Assembly: GCF_000327385.1 (NCBI RefSeq)
Contig: NW_008708797.1
Coordinates: forward strand, 651,180-715,179
From: Lottia gigantea
Lineage: Eukaryota; Mollusca; Gastropoda; Lottiidae
Direction of reading: 5' to 3'
Length of the DNA: 64,000 nucleotides
Position numbers and translations under genes: made by a program. Below, piece after piece: positions 1 through 11,788 of the stretch. Within the stretch, counting starts at the first letter, position 1, and each line of letters starts with the position of its first letter. Below the pieces are notes generated by a model. It did no database searches. It was not told the DNA's origin and saw nothing but the letters and a program-made list of their open reading frames with translations.

Positions 1-623
1 GGGCGTTAGAGATCTATCAAAATACTATGAACATTAAACAGAATAAGATATTGTACAGTCAATTTTTTTTAACCATGTTAGCAGGTTTTTATGTATTTCT
101 GCAGGGACCACAGACGTCTAATTGAGAATTGAAATGGTGCACTTTGATGCTATCAATGTCTCCAATACACATAAAAATTTAGAAAACCTCTGTACATTGT
201 CTTTAACATAGAGATGATAGAATTCATACTTTGTTATTCTGACTATGACTTTTGTAATTGCTCAATACCAAGATTAAAGGTTTTATCTATAAATGCCTAA
301 TGGTGGTGCCACACTTTGAAACCATAGGCCTTTTGTATAATGTTGTATTGATTACAGACTTTGACAATGTCATAATAATCATGTCACAGGTGTTATTCAT
401 TACTATTATATTATTTCACAAAATTATACAAATGATCCTGTTCCTATCTGATCAAATTAGCTTTATAATTACAGGAAGTCACATGGAACATTTGAGATCC
501 TCATCTCTCAATTTTACTTCATTATTGTCATTGATGTCAGTAGCATTTGAATTTATTATTAGATAGAACTTACATCACAGCAAATTAACAGTTGATAGTT
601 AGAAATTTAAGGATTGAAAATCT

Positions 624-728
624 GGCCATGTATTCTCGAATCTTAGCGCTAGGATGTCCTAGGTTCTTATCGTCTAACTTTGATTTTAGGACATCCTAGT
701 GCTAAGATTGTTTCGAGTATACGTGGCC
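624..728. repeat. Long foldback (inverted repeat) hairpin
   Basis: The two arms of about 38-42 bases, 624-661 and 687-728, are near-perfect reverse complements: GGCCATGTATTCTCGA and ATCTTAGCGCTAGGATGTCC on the left against GGACATCCTAGTGCTAAGAT and CGAGTATACGTGGCC on the right. There is one four-base bulge and a few mismatches, with a loop of about 25 bases. The stem is long for an animal microRNA precursor and the ends (GGCC) look like element termini, so a foldback/MITE-type repeat is the first reading and a long hairpin RNA the second. No clear target-site duplication was seen. Confidence 0.6.
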
Positions 729-1281
729 TGAACTGTAAGAAAATTATGCCGTGGTCTATATAATATAAGCAAATAAATGGTACAATTTAAGATTGCTAAT
801 TCATGATTCACCTTAATGACATTTACTCAAACTACAATAAGTCACTGCATAAATGTACTGCAGATCAATGTTCTTACATACAAAACATATATTCAGATAT
901 TCCATAATGTTCAAATAACACCCAAGAAGACATACTGCAATATAATTTGTCAGAAAAAAGGGATGTTTTATATGATTTTATATATAAAAGAGCAGTAAAT
1001 TTATCTTTTATAATAATGGCCTCTGACACTAGAAATTCAGAATATTTACATTACTACCATTATAGACATATCTATCTATACCAGGGTGATGTTGTGATGG
1101 TTGGGAGGTCTTGTAAATATGATGGAATTGTTGATAAGAATATAGATATCTTGTACATATTTACATTCTTCCTCTCAACAGACTGTAATTTTTAACAAAT
1201 TATCACTGTATACAATAATATATATTTTTTTATCTTTTGTATATATGTAGTAAGTTACTTGTCATTGTGATATGAATTTGA

Positions 1282-1287
1282 AATAAA
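1282..1287 (+). terminator. Poly(A) signal AATAAA, plus strand
   Basis: Canonical AATAAA downstream of the putative terminal exon that starts at 105. It lies about 90 bp from an oppositely oriented AATAAA, which fits two convergent transcription units. Confidence 0.35.
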
Positions 1288-1374
1288 CCATACTGCCTAC
1301 CTTTAGGCAAGGTTTAGGTATCCCTATAAGCACATATAAATATGTACAGTTTTTCATTTAGTATTGAATTGAAG

Positions 1375-1380
1375 TTTATT
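1375..1380 (-). terminator. Poly(A) signal AATAAA, minus strand
   Basis: TTTATT on the plus strand is AATAAA on the minus strand, 36 bases past the stop codon (1417-1419) of the candidate secreted-protein gene. The implied 3' UTR is short, about 60 nt. Confidence 0.4.
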
Positions 1381-1416
1381 AAGATAGAAATTGAAAGAGA
1401 GAAAGCCAGCAAGAAA

Positions 1417-1481
1417 TCACTGTATTGTCTTAGAATAACAACTAAAGTACTTGGGATCCTGTCTACCAGCTGGATTTTGGC
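1417..1481 (-). CDS. Exon 4 (last coding exon) of the secreted-protein candidate
   Basis: Acceptor AG at 1483-1482 (minus, ...ATGGTTAG|GC). It completes a Cys codon with the T left by exon 3, then reads QNPAGRQDPKYFSCYSKTIQ and TGA at 1419-1417. The composition (GRQDPKYF) is unlike translated AT-rich filler. A second frame is also open past this point, but it is not phase-compatible with exon 3. Confidence 0.45.
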
Positions 1482-4400
1482 CTAACCATTTGTGAGCAAG
1501 AGTTCAATATATATTAAGCATGAAATTTGAAAGTGACCACTTTACAGATTCTAACATGTTCAGAGATACAAGAAAAGAAGTAAAAATCTTTATTAAAAAT
1601 AAAACATACAAAATTCCACAGTTTGTTGGCATGCAGAGTTAAATAGTATTCTAACCATGAATCACTCATGAAGAACACACAAAACATGTTTTTTTAAGTT
1701 AGGACCTCCTACTTGACAAGATATATTGAAAGATCTTTTCTTTACTACCTAATAAGACTGTCAAAAAAATAAAATCGATTGAGAGATTAAACTTGACATT
1801 TCTTTGTTCATTTCAATTACAGAGTATTCTTTTCCATGCAAAAACTCAGAAATAGAATTGAAACTTCAAACTAGCATCGAGAATAGAATCTTTTATAACA
1901 TTGAGTATAGTGTTGAATTATTAATGTAGCATCACACTATAGAGCTGTATTTATATTAAACTCAATTCCCTACAGGGTTAACAATATATCAAATCTTTGA
2001 GCATCAATCAATATAAATATCCCTTGTGTCATTAGATGGTTGATCATATGATGGATTTCAAGGCAAAACCAAAACATGCATCCAAAAAGACCTCTTATTG
2101 GTCATACCTATTCAAAAACAAAAGGAACAGATGATAAAGAAGAACTTCCAATAATTTTTTTATATGGCACATTTTAAACATGTCTTTAATTCATTGCCTC
2201 TTACTTGATCCTTAACCCACTGAATGCTCCAAGGCACTTCAGATCTCAGATATTATGAAGAAATAAGCAATTTGACAAAAAATAAAACCGAGAAAAAATA
2301 ATATATGTTTTTATCTGTTTACATGTCCCAATGTGAAAAATCTTATACAACTGCTCATTATGATACATTGGAATAGGAATTATTTCAAATCTATGGGTAA
2401 TTGATTATTATAAAAATATGTTTATTGTAGCAAGCAACAGACTGCTAGTTTAGAGAAGGAAAATTATTGACTTAATATTTGTGTAATAAGTGACATTTTG
2501 AATTGAGTGTTTGACAGATTTTCAATACCTTCCACAATACTTTAATAGCAATGTTTAGACAACTTTTATTTCTTTATTGATTTTATTCAAATCCTTATTT
2601 ATTCTATTATTGACAATAATCATCAGCACTTCTGCAGTTCCAGTCTGAATTGAAGAGGCCTTATATGTAGAAAATGGTTGAATCACTGTCAATTTGAAAT
2701 TGTCTAAGAGGTCTATTTAAAAAAAGATGCAAGAATATTAACCTTTTGGACAGAATCGCTCATGATGAGGAGGCTTTCAGTTCTTCATTATAAATAATTT
2801 AAACCACTAATTAAAAAATCAAAATCTATTTCTCTTAGAACTTCATATAACCTACCCTTTTTCTCAAAGAAAAAAAAACACAGCCCAGCCATGTATACTA
2901 TCAAACCCAATATATCCTCAACCTAGCAACAACCTGAATTAGACCTATCATCATCTTCAATAGCCATAACATCACATTTGTAAAATGTTCTTTGTTTCAG
3001 CAGACATGAAAAGATCGAAGTTTAAAAGATGTTAACGTCTGTATGACCTAATTTCCTACTAATCATCTCGCCACTTTGACTAATTTCTTACACTCATAAA
3101 AATCCATTTATGGATACTGTGCCATAAAAATCTATAGTATATCCAAAATCTATCTAGTTCATTATCAGAAATAGACAATTTTCAGGAAATTCCAATAAAC
3201 ACATATCAATACAGTCTTTTACAATGATCTAACAAGGAACTTGTGGTTTAATTTAATAAAAAAATATTATATCTATATAGTACTTTTATACTAGTACTTT
3301 TAAATTATCACTAATAGATTACAAACTGAAATTATAATCAAGGGCAAAAAACAACTTTTGACAGGTTTTTCCTTAATCAAGGACAATAACTCAAAAACCA
3401 TTTATCAAAAAATCAAATTCAAAATTCAAGATCTCATCAATATAAATGATCACACCAAATTTCATTCAAATCAGTTGAAAGTTGTAGTCTCTATTGTGTT
3501 CACAAACAAATGATCACACCAAGTTTCATCAAAATCGGTTGAAAACTCTAGCTTCTATAGTGTTCACTAACACATTTTGACGCGTTTTTACAAAGTCAAG
3601 GGAAATAACTAAAAAACCAGAACTTTTCTGAGATCTTATCAATTCCAATGATCACACCAAGTTTCATCAGAATTGGTTGAAAACTGTAGCTTCAATCCTG
3701 CTCACAAACTATTTTTAACAAATTTTCGACGCGTTTTAACAAAGTCAAGGGCAACATCTCAAAAACTGTTCTTTGAAAATATGACAAATTTAAACTTGAC
3801 TGAGATCTTATCAATCTGAAGCATCACACTTTGATTTTATCAAAATCAGATGAAAACTGTATTCTCTATAGTGCTCACAAGAAATGTTGACCGACGGACA
3901 GACAGGGGCGACAACAATATACGACCACATATTCATGTACCAAGGTAACATACAACAAAAACCTGACACCAGTTTTAACATTTTTGGAATTTTAGTTGAA
4001 CTACAACTCAGATATGAGAAAGAAATATGGAAAGCTGTTATCACCTTTTGAAACATTTGTTGAAGACAACTATAGTTTATGACAAATTGACTTAATTTCA
4101 TCTGCTCTGTTTTAGCACATACCAAACAAAGTGCTTTTATCGGCTTCAACATCCACTTTTTATTATGATTTATTTTGTTTCATGTTGTTCTATGTGACTA
4201 TGGTTCACACAAGTGTTAGAATTATTCCAAAGTGAAACTGATTTTTGATGTGAAAGGAGCTCTCTTTGAGTGTTGGGACTAAATGGCCTATCACCTATTA
4301 CAGTCCCAATGTATTTGAATATTTTTCCACTAAGCTTCTTTACAAGTGTAAATAACTTGACACTATGGCTTTATGTGGAAACTAATAAATAATTTGTGAC

Positions 4401-7400
4401 AACAAAATCTTGGCTTCAGACAAATGGATTACACAGCTTTTTTAATTTCATCTTGTAAGAAGTGACTCAGACAGATTTTAAATGTTTTTCTCAAATTTGA
4501 TTTCCTACTTATTAAAACCTCTTGATACAAATTCAAAATAGAAGTAACTGATACAAAAAAAAATTGTCCAAAATACAATCTAAGGGCAAACAAAGTTTTG
4601 ACATAGCAATATTGAAGCATTAAAATTAAGATAGCTCGCCAGGCAAGGTAACATATGCCCACTACCAGCTGTCAGAAAATATAACAAAGTCTGTAGTGGC
4701 TTAATAATGAATAATAGTCTTGAAAATATTTATAAGTTGAGACAAAACCTCAAAAACAGTTCATCATATTATCATCAATTTCAAATACGAACAAGGTCTC
4801 ATCAACATACACACAAGGGTAATAACTCTGAAACCGTTCATCCAAATATTACCAATATGAGATCTCATCAATACATACATGCATGTCATGTTCCATCAAA
4901 ATCGGATAAAAACTGTAGCCTCTATTATGCCTACAAGCCAAATTTAATGTGTTTTATAAAGTCCAGAGCAATACCTCTGAAACCAGTCATCTGAGATCTC
5001 ATCAATATATACATCTATCCTCCATCGTGCCAACAAGCCAAATTTGACACGTTCTTACTAAGTCAAGGGTAATAACTCTGAAACCGTTCATCCGATTGTT
5101 ACCCATTTCTAACTTGACCGAGATCTCATCACTACATACCAAGTTTCATGAAGATCAGATGAAAACTGTAGTCTCTGTTGTGCCTACAAGCCAATTTTGA
5201 CGCATTTTTATGTCAAGTGTAATAACTCTGAAACTGTTCATCTGATTAATACCAAATTCAACCTTGACCAAGATTTATATATTCATGGACTATTTGAGCT
5301 CAACACTATTTGCTTGACATCAAAAAAACATGTAAAATTCTTATTTTGCTATTGAATTCTGTAGCCAAGAATCACCATTTGGTTATCATCCTGATATCAC
5401 TCTAAACACTTAAAAATTAATATGACGTATCTCATTTGTAGCCTCCATTGAAAGCTCATTTAACTCTAGTCACAATCGACTCTTAATAATTCCAATATCA
5501 ACTGTCTTTGTTCTTATTTTCATTTCTAACTCAATTAAGGGTCAATCAATAATGAATCTATCTTGGAGAGTTTTGATTAAGATAATGAACTAGAAACTCT
5601 AATAGTTTGTTAACATCATTTTTCAGACTATCTGATTTTCTTCTATCTTTTTAACTAGATTTCCAACTCATAGCGTTTTTAATATCTTAAAACTATTGAA
5701 GCCGAAAGATAGGTTGTCACTATATTTAATGATATTCTTATAGACACGGCTTACAACATTGTCAAATCTTTTACATTAGCTCTATTCTGTGAAATAGTGT
5801 CTGAGTCTGGTCATTTATTACAATCTTATCTAACGAACACCATTTACGTTCAGTCAGAAAATTTGAATGCTAAGACAGTGGAACTGATGTACCAAATTTC
5901 CAATTAAATCTTGTTCCTGAGTAATTTCGTCATGGTTGTGCCTCCACCAAAATAACTCCCTCACCAAACTGATTACTTCTGCTTATTGATTTCAACTGTA
6001 CAGGATAAATATTGACTCACTATAGACTGGTAGCTTCTAGAAATAAAGTGTTTTTGTCCATAAGAAGTTGTACCATTAAATTGGCTGTAAGATGAGTTTC
6101 TTTTGAAATAGTGCATGTACATAATTATCTTTGAAGTACATACTTTCCTTGAAAGATACCGCTATGATTGATATTAAAAGAAAATGACATTCATTTTCTA
6201 TATTCAGTATACATATTTCACAAAATAATGATTTTTTACAAAAAGACCAAAAATTTCTAAAAAAGAATGATACACAAGAAATTACAGAAGAATTGGCTTC
6301 ATGAATATGTAGTCTATGTTCTTACTAAGACTATTTCTGGTGCCGCCACTATCTTATATATCAAACATCACAGTTCCTCTATTAATCTGACATTTCTATA
6401 ACTTTCTATTTACTCAAGAGTTATGAGGTTGTCATTTTTCGATCTCAGGGCAGGGTCATCAAAGGTCATGGATAATCATTTGTGTAGCTACTGGTCAAAT
6501 AATCAATAGCAAGTGAAAAGATGGTCTCTTAACGTATTAATTGCTTACTAAAACAATTATGATAACCCCCTGATGCTATCGTATTCTTGTACTAAAAGCT
6601 TGAGGTATTGTTTGCGAGGAATATTGCAGGCCGCTATAAAATCAATATGTGCTTCAAATATCTATTGACCGTCTGGCCTGTTGTATTTAGAGTTTGTAAC
6701 GAGAGATAGGACATTATGGTATAGAATTGTCAATGTTTGGATAATATGTGTAAATACTCTTAAAAGCCATCTACTCAATATTATCAATATAAGATTTATT
6801 TAAATAAGTATAATTATGGTATTTTAACGGACTTTTTCTCACTTTTTACACCAGTTAATTAATTAACTTGCCCTGACTTACAGACTTCTTTTGTTTTTGT
6901 CAACATTGCTTTGTTGGTGGTTCTAAACTTTGGAAAGAGGTTTTCTCTCCAATATTCTGTTCTTTCATTCAATTCAAAAAAAGCATTTTCTTATTTACAC
7001 ATTAAATTCATTCCTAGACTTTATTTAACTAGAAGCAGGAAAGTACATTTTTAAAAATCTAAACGCTAGATTCTGCAGAATTGGAGAATGTTACATCTCC
7101 AATGTAACTTTATTCTTATTTGTCATTCATTGCAGTGTTTCCCTACAAACTAATTTTTATCATTGACTGCAAGATGGATGATGTTTAAATGATTTAATTT
7201 CAACATTGGCAAATAAAAAAAAAACCTATTCCAATCCCTACAGATTTAAAGTCATGCTATATGGTGAAGATCAGCTGTAATAATATGGAAGCTGAATGAA
7301 GCCACTTAATATGCAGTTGAACTGAATGCAGAGGAAATTACGACCATAACACACACCAATAATAAAATCCAACAGCATTTAACATGTGACCACAAAGTGG

Positions 7401-10400
7401 TTAGAAAAGTTCCATGTAAATAAAACTTGAATAAGTCAAATTTGTTAAAGATGAACTTCAAATATCTTGTGCACCACAGAAAGAACCTATGACTTGCCAA
7501 CTGCATCATAACTTTGATCCTATCCTAACCTTGCCTTACTTTGTCGAATGTATCACACTTAAAGCTAGTATCTTTACACAAAGCAAGTTAAAAAAAACAT
7601 GAACAGGTTAGCTTGGCTAGGTAGCTAGTAGGTGCTCAAGTTTGGAATTTCAGATAGATAGTTGCCATCTAAAGATGTTGGTCACCAAAATTGAAAAGGA
7701 AATATTGTATAAGTTTCAGTCATTGCTTGATGTGTTAAGAGCAATGCTGGAGACCTTAGTCAAACCATTTCCATTCAGAAGAAAAACAGCAACAATTGGC
7801 TTCCATAGATGTATATTATTGAATGATAGGGGTCCAAGATGGTGTGTCAGTATAGTAACTTATCACCAATCTCAATCTATCATAAAGACCAATTATATTC
7901 AACTAGACCTGACATTTGATTCCATTAAGATATTGCCTTCCAATGAAATTCCTCCCAATTCCTAAGATTGATGGCATCCTTTACTCTTGTCTCAATCAAA
8001 TTCCTTCCCAATTAGTCAAAAAGTGTCAAAGATGTAAGTCAGCTTACATGATCTTATCGTTTAATTGACCCTCTCTGAGATCAGAGAAGAGAAAAGCCAA
8101 TACAATAATCAAATTATATCCCATTGAATCACCTCTGGTCCATTTCTTTAACAATCACTTAACAAATTTCAATTTATTTAATCAACACTTGTGACCTAGT
8201 AAATCTTTTCATTCCAATCAAACTTTTAACAAGAACTTCAAGTCTCCATTTCAATATTCCATTGTGGGCAAACAATCTAGCTAATCAATGACCACCTTCC
8301 TTGCATTAATACTTCCTGCCAAATTAAATTATTCTGATTTATAATGGAATGAAGCCAAATCTTTTGGTTTTGAAAGGGTTAAATGGTCTTGATGGCCACC
8401 AAAACAAATATTATTTAGAATACTCATTTGACTAAGTATTTAATTGAATTGCCATTGTTGGGCTTTATGGAAGCTGAAATGTAACTCTAGGGTAAATCAA
8501 GAAATTATTTATTCCAAGTTAATATCTAATTAACCCTAGAGTGTTCCTCCTCAATTGCTTTAACTGGGGATTACAGTTTGACCAATTACTCTATGGTACC
8601 CACAGCCTAGACATTTAGTACTGACCAATAACAATCTAGATTGTATGCTAATCAACAATAATAAGCTTTAAATTCTGTTATTGTCAAAGATTGTCGCAGG
8701 TATTGAATAACAATAGATTCAATCATTTCACATAATGTGCTTCCATGCCATCAATTGCAGCAATACTTCCATTAAAACTAAATGAGTGTGCCCACCATTC
8801 AATACAGACTGTATTCATGAAGACATGGAAGCAAATAAGAAAGTGTTCCACTATAATATTATTTAAACCTTTGCCTTAAATATAAGTGTGATAGGGTGCA
8901 TTTTTAACTAAACTAAACTAAAACTGGTTTTATAATGCATCTGTAAGATTTAGAGAGAATGTAATTACTAAATATTGGCCTTATTAACATTTTAACTATT
9001 GCCCTATCTAATCTCTTAACTTAAACTGGTCTCACTGGACAATGGCTGTCTTTAGTCAGTACATTGAGTTACTGGTGAGTTTTCATCACAAGATCTGTAT
9101 AGTCTAACTTGGACCATGGATATCAAACAGAGTGGTTTCTTTCAATCTTTTGAAATAGTATATCTGTTTGAAGCCTCAATTTTTGACCAAGTTCTACCAT
9201 CTTTGGAACAATTTTTCTTCAGGTATGTGTGTTTGGGTTATTATCTAGGGTAATTGTAGTATTTGGGTAACAAGAAGAGTGATTGTGGCAATCTGAGCCA
9301 CCCCCCAGTGAGTTAGCTCAGCTATATAAGTTGGTCTTAACTTAAATTTAGAAGCACAACAAACTTACTTGTATTTTGTTCCACAATCAACTTTGGTCAG
9401 CCATGTCCATGATTTATCCCAATTCGAACAAGCTGCTGGTATACGTTTTAACACATGTACCCTTTTTGCCGGTCTTGGTACCCTGAAATAGTATAATACT
9501 AATATAACTTAAAAGGTCTAGATACAATTGTGCTTCATGGTAACATGGATGCTTTAATACAGGTATTGTTTGTTTTTAGAAACATCATATATTTATTTAA
9601 AGTTAATGAAAATAAACATTGAAATATTCTAAAAGTATTCCATAGCAATTGTGTAAGTTATAATTTTGACATCCTCAAATAAAGTGTTTGCACTAGTTTA
9701 ATTACCTAGTCACAAATCGATTGAGAAGCAATGAAGCAAAAAGTTATCTCAAGAATGGAACAACTTCAATGTTTTGGCAAATGATGAAGTTGTGTTTTTC
9801 TTGCTCATTTTGATATCAAAGCAATTTGTAGACACTGTTAACAAAATGACATAAACGTACAAATTATTTTGGAAACAGTCCAAAAACTCTTGAAATTCAT
9901 ATATAGAATAATATATAATTGAAAAATAAAATCTAAATATATCATTGTACCAAGTTGCATTAATCTGCAAGTTCAGACTGACAGATATTGATGTGTAATT
10001 TATGACTTTCTTTATGAAAGGAATGGCTTAATAGAGTACACAAATCCTCATAAATACAGCCTAATGTTAAAAGCACTTGAAAATATTTTAAGAACTAAAG
10101 GAATATTTTTTAAGCAGACGTCAATTCCAAGTCAATTTTGAATTGAAGGCTATTTGATTTTTTGATAGCTAATGAAGTCTTGTTAAATTAGTGCTTCAAT
10201 GATTGCCTTATTTCTACAACTTATTGATTGTATTAAGTTGCAAAGGCACTCGCCTTGTATGGAGGAAATAGGCTAGAACTCTAATAGAATTACTTCATCC
10301 TTCATTTTTTCTGATTTTCCTCCCAATAAAAGCTGTCTGATATAATAATTGTGTTGATAAAAGATGGTTAATAACCTTAGAATACAGACACACTTGAATA

Positions 10401-11724
10401 TTTAGCTGTCAGACGCATTGTTACCAGTGCCACAAGACAAAGTTAATCCTGAAGCTCTTCATTTTTGAAGTAGATACTTTAGGCGTTATATTCCAATATT
10501 TCTGACATTCTGTTCTTTAATTTAGTACCAATTAAGCATAATCTCAGTCCAAAGGGATGCTTATTTGAAGAAATTTGATATCTAGTTTTGGATCTAGGTA
10601 TAGCATAGAAACAATTTAACTAGGATCTGCCTTTTAATGACGATTTCCATGCACAAACAAAGACAGAAGGAAAATCTGATGTCTAAATAAAACTAAAGAT
10701 AAAAGTCAATGAAAGAACAGTTGAAGTGTCCCGGTTCAAATGTTTTCATTGATTTAACAGACAAATTACGCTGGAATTTAACTCTTGAAAAAAGCAAATT
10801 GAATTTTGAGTGCATTCTTCAAATGGATTATATTGTTGAACAATATTGAATCTATAGAAACTGCAGTAAAATCAAATTGTAATTCCACCAATTTGATAAA
10901 TACAAGTGTTTTCATGATGAGCTATTTTAAGTATGTCAAAATGAACTTCATTGAGATTCATTAAGTCAGAAGTATCTAAAATCTGAATTAGGATCATTCT
11001 AGTTAGTTTTATATATGTATATTGAATTCCTTATTCTTTTTTTCCCCATCAGATTGGAACAATCATCAAAAATTATGTTTACATGTCTAAAGAAAACAGC
11101 TTTGACACTTTTCATTACACATCATGCTTTTAACACAACTATTCTCAGAACATTGACTGTTTACACTACTAGTTTTTCATCGGTTCCATTCTAAAAACAC
11201 ATAATCTTTGTAATGTCAGCAGGGCTTTTGACATTGAAAATGACAATAGCTTAGGCCTATACCTTGCTTTAATCTTTTTCAAATAATTAAAGAAGGTATT
11301 TTTTGCAAAATTTGCAAGTTTGAATCTTCAAAAGGCATGATCAGACAACAATTATTAGAAAAACTTGACTTTCATATACAAGTTATCACAGTATTTTCAA
11401 AATGTTGGTGTGAGAACTAATAGCTAAATTAGGAATTTTGGAAGGCTAATTTTTACCAAATCCCTGATTATTCCAAATACAGTTAAACTGTAATCAGAAA
11501 ATACATGAGATCAGCAATGAATTTGAGGTTGATAATTGAAACCATGCAGAAAGCTACTAATATTGTGACCCTTAGAGTATAATATAAACAGTTAGTGCTG
11601 ACATTTATACCAGTATGTTTTTTATAAAATATACTTACGGTACAGCCTTGGAGCACATTTCCCCAGTTACTAGCGAGAGAAGGTACACTAGATATAGTGT
11701 TAGTATTGATATTGGTACCACCAT
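1417..11724 (-). CDS. Candidate secreted small cysteine-containing protein, four coding exons
   Basis: Hand-assembled model. Coding exons on the minus strand are 11724-11639, 9482-9369, 6961-6882 and 1481-1417. Every junction keeps the frame (split codons CC|G, AA|A and T|GC), giving 114 residues. Residues 1-21 (MVVPISILTLYLVYLLSLVTG) form a textbook signal peptide with likely cleavage before Glu22. Cysteines are at 24, 47, 62, 94 and 108. Tryptophans cluster at 50-56 (WDKSWTW), with another at 71. Dibasic KR pairs at 35-36 and 41-42 could be convertase sites. An odd cysteine count suggests a disulfide-linked dimer or a missed exon. I do not recognise the family and give no function beyond likely secretion. 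Three donors are strong (GTAAGTAT, GTAAGTTT, GTAAGTCA). Acceptor quality varies: the one at 6962-6963 (AAAG) is the weakest. Chance assembly is possible but would need promoter, signal peptide, phases and poly(A) signal to coincide. Confidence 0.5.
3345..3935 (+). mobile_element. Pearl/HINE-like repeat, right part only (subfamily B core)
   Basis: Diverged tandem units recur with the phrases GATCACACCAAGTTTCATC, TTGACGCGTTTT and AAGTCAAGGG; unit starts are near 3448, 3512, 3650 and 3821. The right end is a GACGGACAGACAGGGGCGAC tract followed by AACAATATACG (3890-3925). No CTTGCCAGGCAAG left end is present, so the copy is truncated. The same core recurs at 4700-5270 and, inverted, at 52418-52941. 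It is non-coding and non-autonomous. Confidence 0.6.
4632..5275 (+). mobile_element. Pearl/HINE-like repeat with left end, right end missing
   Basis: It starts with TAGCTCGCCAGGCAAGGTAA and ATGCCCAC, the left terminus shared with the copies at 23618 and 52941 (minus). It is followed by units carrying AATAACTCTGAAACCGTTCA at 4821 and 5071, with variants at about 4970 and 5221, a period near 150 with one shortened unit. No GGACGGAC/ACGCCCA right end follows, so this is a partial, old copy. Confidence 0.6.
6882..6961 (-). CDS. Exon 3 of the secreted-protein candidate
   Basis: Eighty bases, 26 full codons plus one base at each end (TEYWRENLFPKFRTTNKAML, then TKTKEV). The donor GTC T|GTAAGTCAGG is strong. 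The acceptor needed for frame is TGAATGAAAG|A, with a T7 tract just upstream. A nearby ACAG|AATATT acceptor (exon from 6956) would not join exon 2 in frame, so the exact 5' edge is unsure. Confidence 0.4.
6962..9368 (-). other. Intron 3 of the candidate gene; no firm gene
   Basis: I see no repeat of note and no firm coding region. Two plus-strand ATG segments end at donor-like sites: 9042-9074 (reads MAVFSQYIELL before GTGAGT) and 9116-9222 (35 codons before AG|GTATGTGT, with a good ACCATGG start context). Such pairs are expected by chance here. A short imperfect stem links 8484-8496 and 8532-8544 (CTCTAGGGT against ACCCTAGAG). Confidence 0.35.
9369..9482 (-). CDS. Exon 2 of the secreted-protein candidate
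   Basis: This is the clearest single exon in the window: a TACTATTTCAG|G acceptor and an AA|GTAAGTTTG donor lie 114 bases apart, with one frame open throughout. It encodes VPRPAKRVHVLKRIPAAC followed by SNWDKSWTWLTKVDCGTKY. The residues (4 Pro/Arg-rich start, 3 Trp, 2 Cys) are not those of random AT-rich translation. It enters with one base and exits with two. Confidence 0.55.
9483..11638 (-). other. Intron 2 of the candidate gene
   Basis: About 2.2 kb with no repeat or other coding region that I can support. Confidence 0.4.
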
Positions 11725-11788
11725 ACTCCTACTGTATAATATTACCACCATACCATACAACTTTTACTCATCTCCCACTATCTTACAC
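11639..11788 (-). CDS. Exon 1 of coding sequence: start codon and signal peptide
   Basis: The donor GTACC|GTAAGTATA is near-consensus. Reading from ATG at 11724-11722 gives 28 codons of a signal peptide and the start of the mature chain (EMCSKAV), ending on CC to be completed by G of the next exon. The 5' UTR part (11725-11788) begins after a good acceptor TTTCTGTATTCTAG. A small upstream ATG frame ends before the main ATG. A closer acceptor ACAG|TAGGAGT at 11732 would remove it. Confidence 0.5.

Larger units (their letters stand above)
105..1305 (+). other. Putative 3'-terminal exon and 3' UTR of a plus-strand gene
   Basis: A good splice acceptor (pyrimidine-rich run ending TATTTCTGCAG, AG at 103-104) is followed in all three frames by a stop within 30 bases. 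A canonical AATAAA lies at 1282-1287. This is the pattern of a last exon that is almost all 3' UTR. The possible C-termini are short: GPQTSN, DHRRLIEN or TTDV. The last would be a class I PDZ-binding tail, but the frame cannot be chosen without the upstream exon, which lies outside the window. A long foldback sits inside the putative UTR (624-728). The start and poly(A) signal are seen; exon status is inferred. Confidence 0.35.
1488..6881 (-). other. Intron 4 of the candidate gene; no other gene seen
   Basis: About 5.4 kb between the last two coding exons. It holds two pearl/HINE-like repeat copies (3345-3935 and 4632-5275). A minus-strand donor motif CAA|GTAAGAGG at 2204 closes a 40-bp open segment, but its length would break the frame, so I left it out. 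Confidence 0.4.

Noticed and set aside
2205-2244. 40-bp minus-strand exon candidate with donor CAA|GTAAGAGG
   Set aside because: A 40-bp exon would break the frame between exons 3 and 4 of the gene model, and the acceptor is mediocre.
7642-7965. 107-codon plus-strand ORF
   Set aside because: It starts at a non-ATG codon, shows no domain, no splice sites and no poly(A) signal. Open stretches of this length are expected by chance in 64 kb of this composition.
9042-9222. Plus-strand ATG segments MAVFSQYIELL|GTGAGT and a 35-codon one ending AG|GTATGT
   Set aside because: Protein-like at first sight, but there is no upstream promoter or matching next exon, and the first can only join the second through an impossible 28-bp intron. 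They lie beside a better-supported exon on the other strand.
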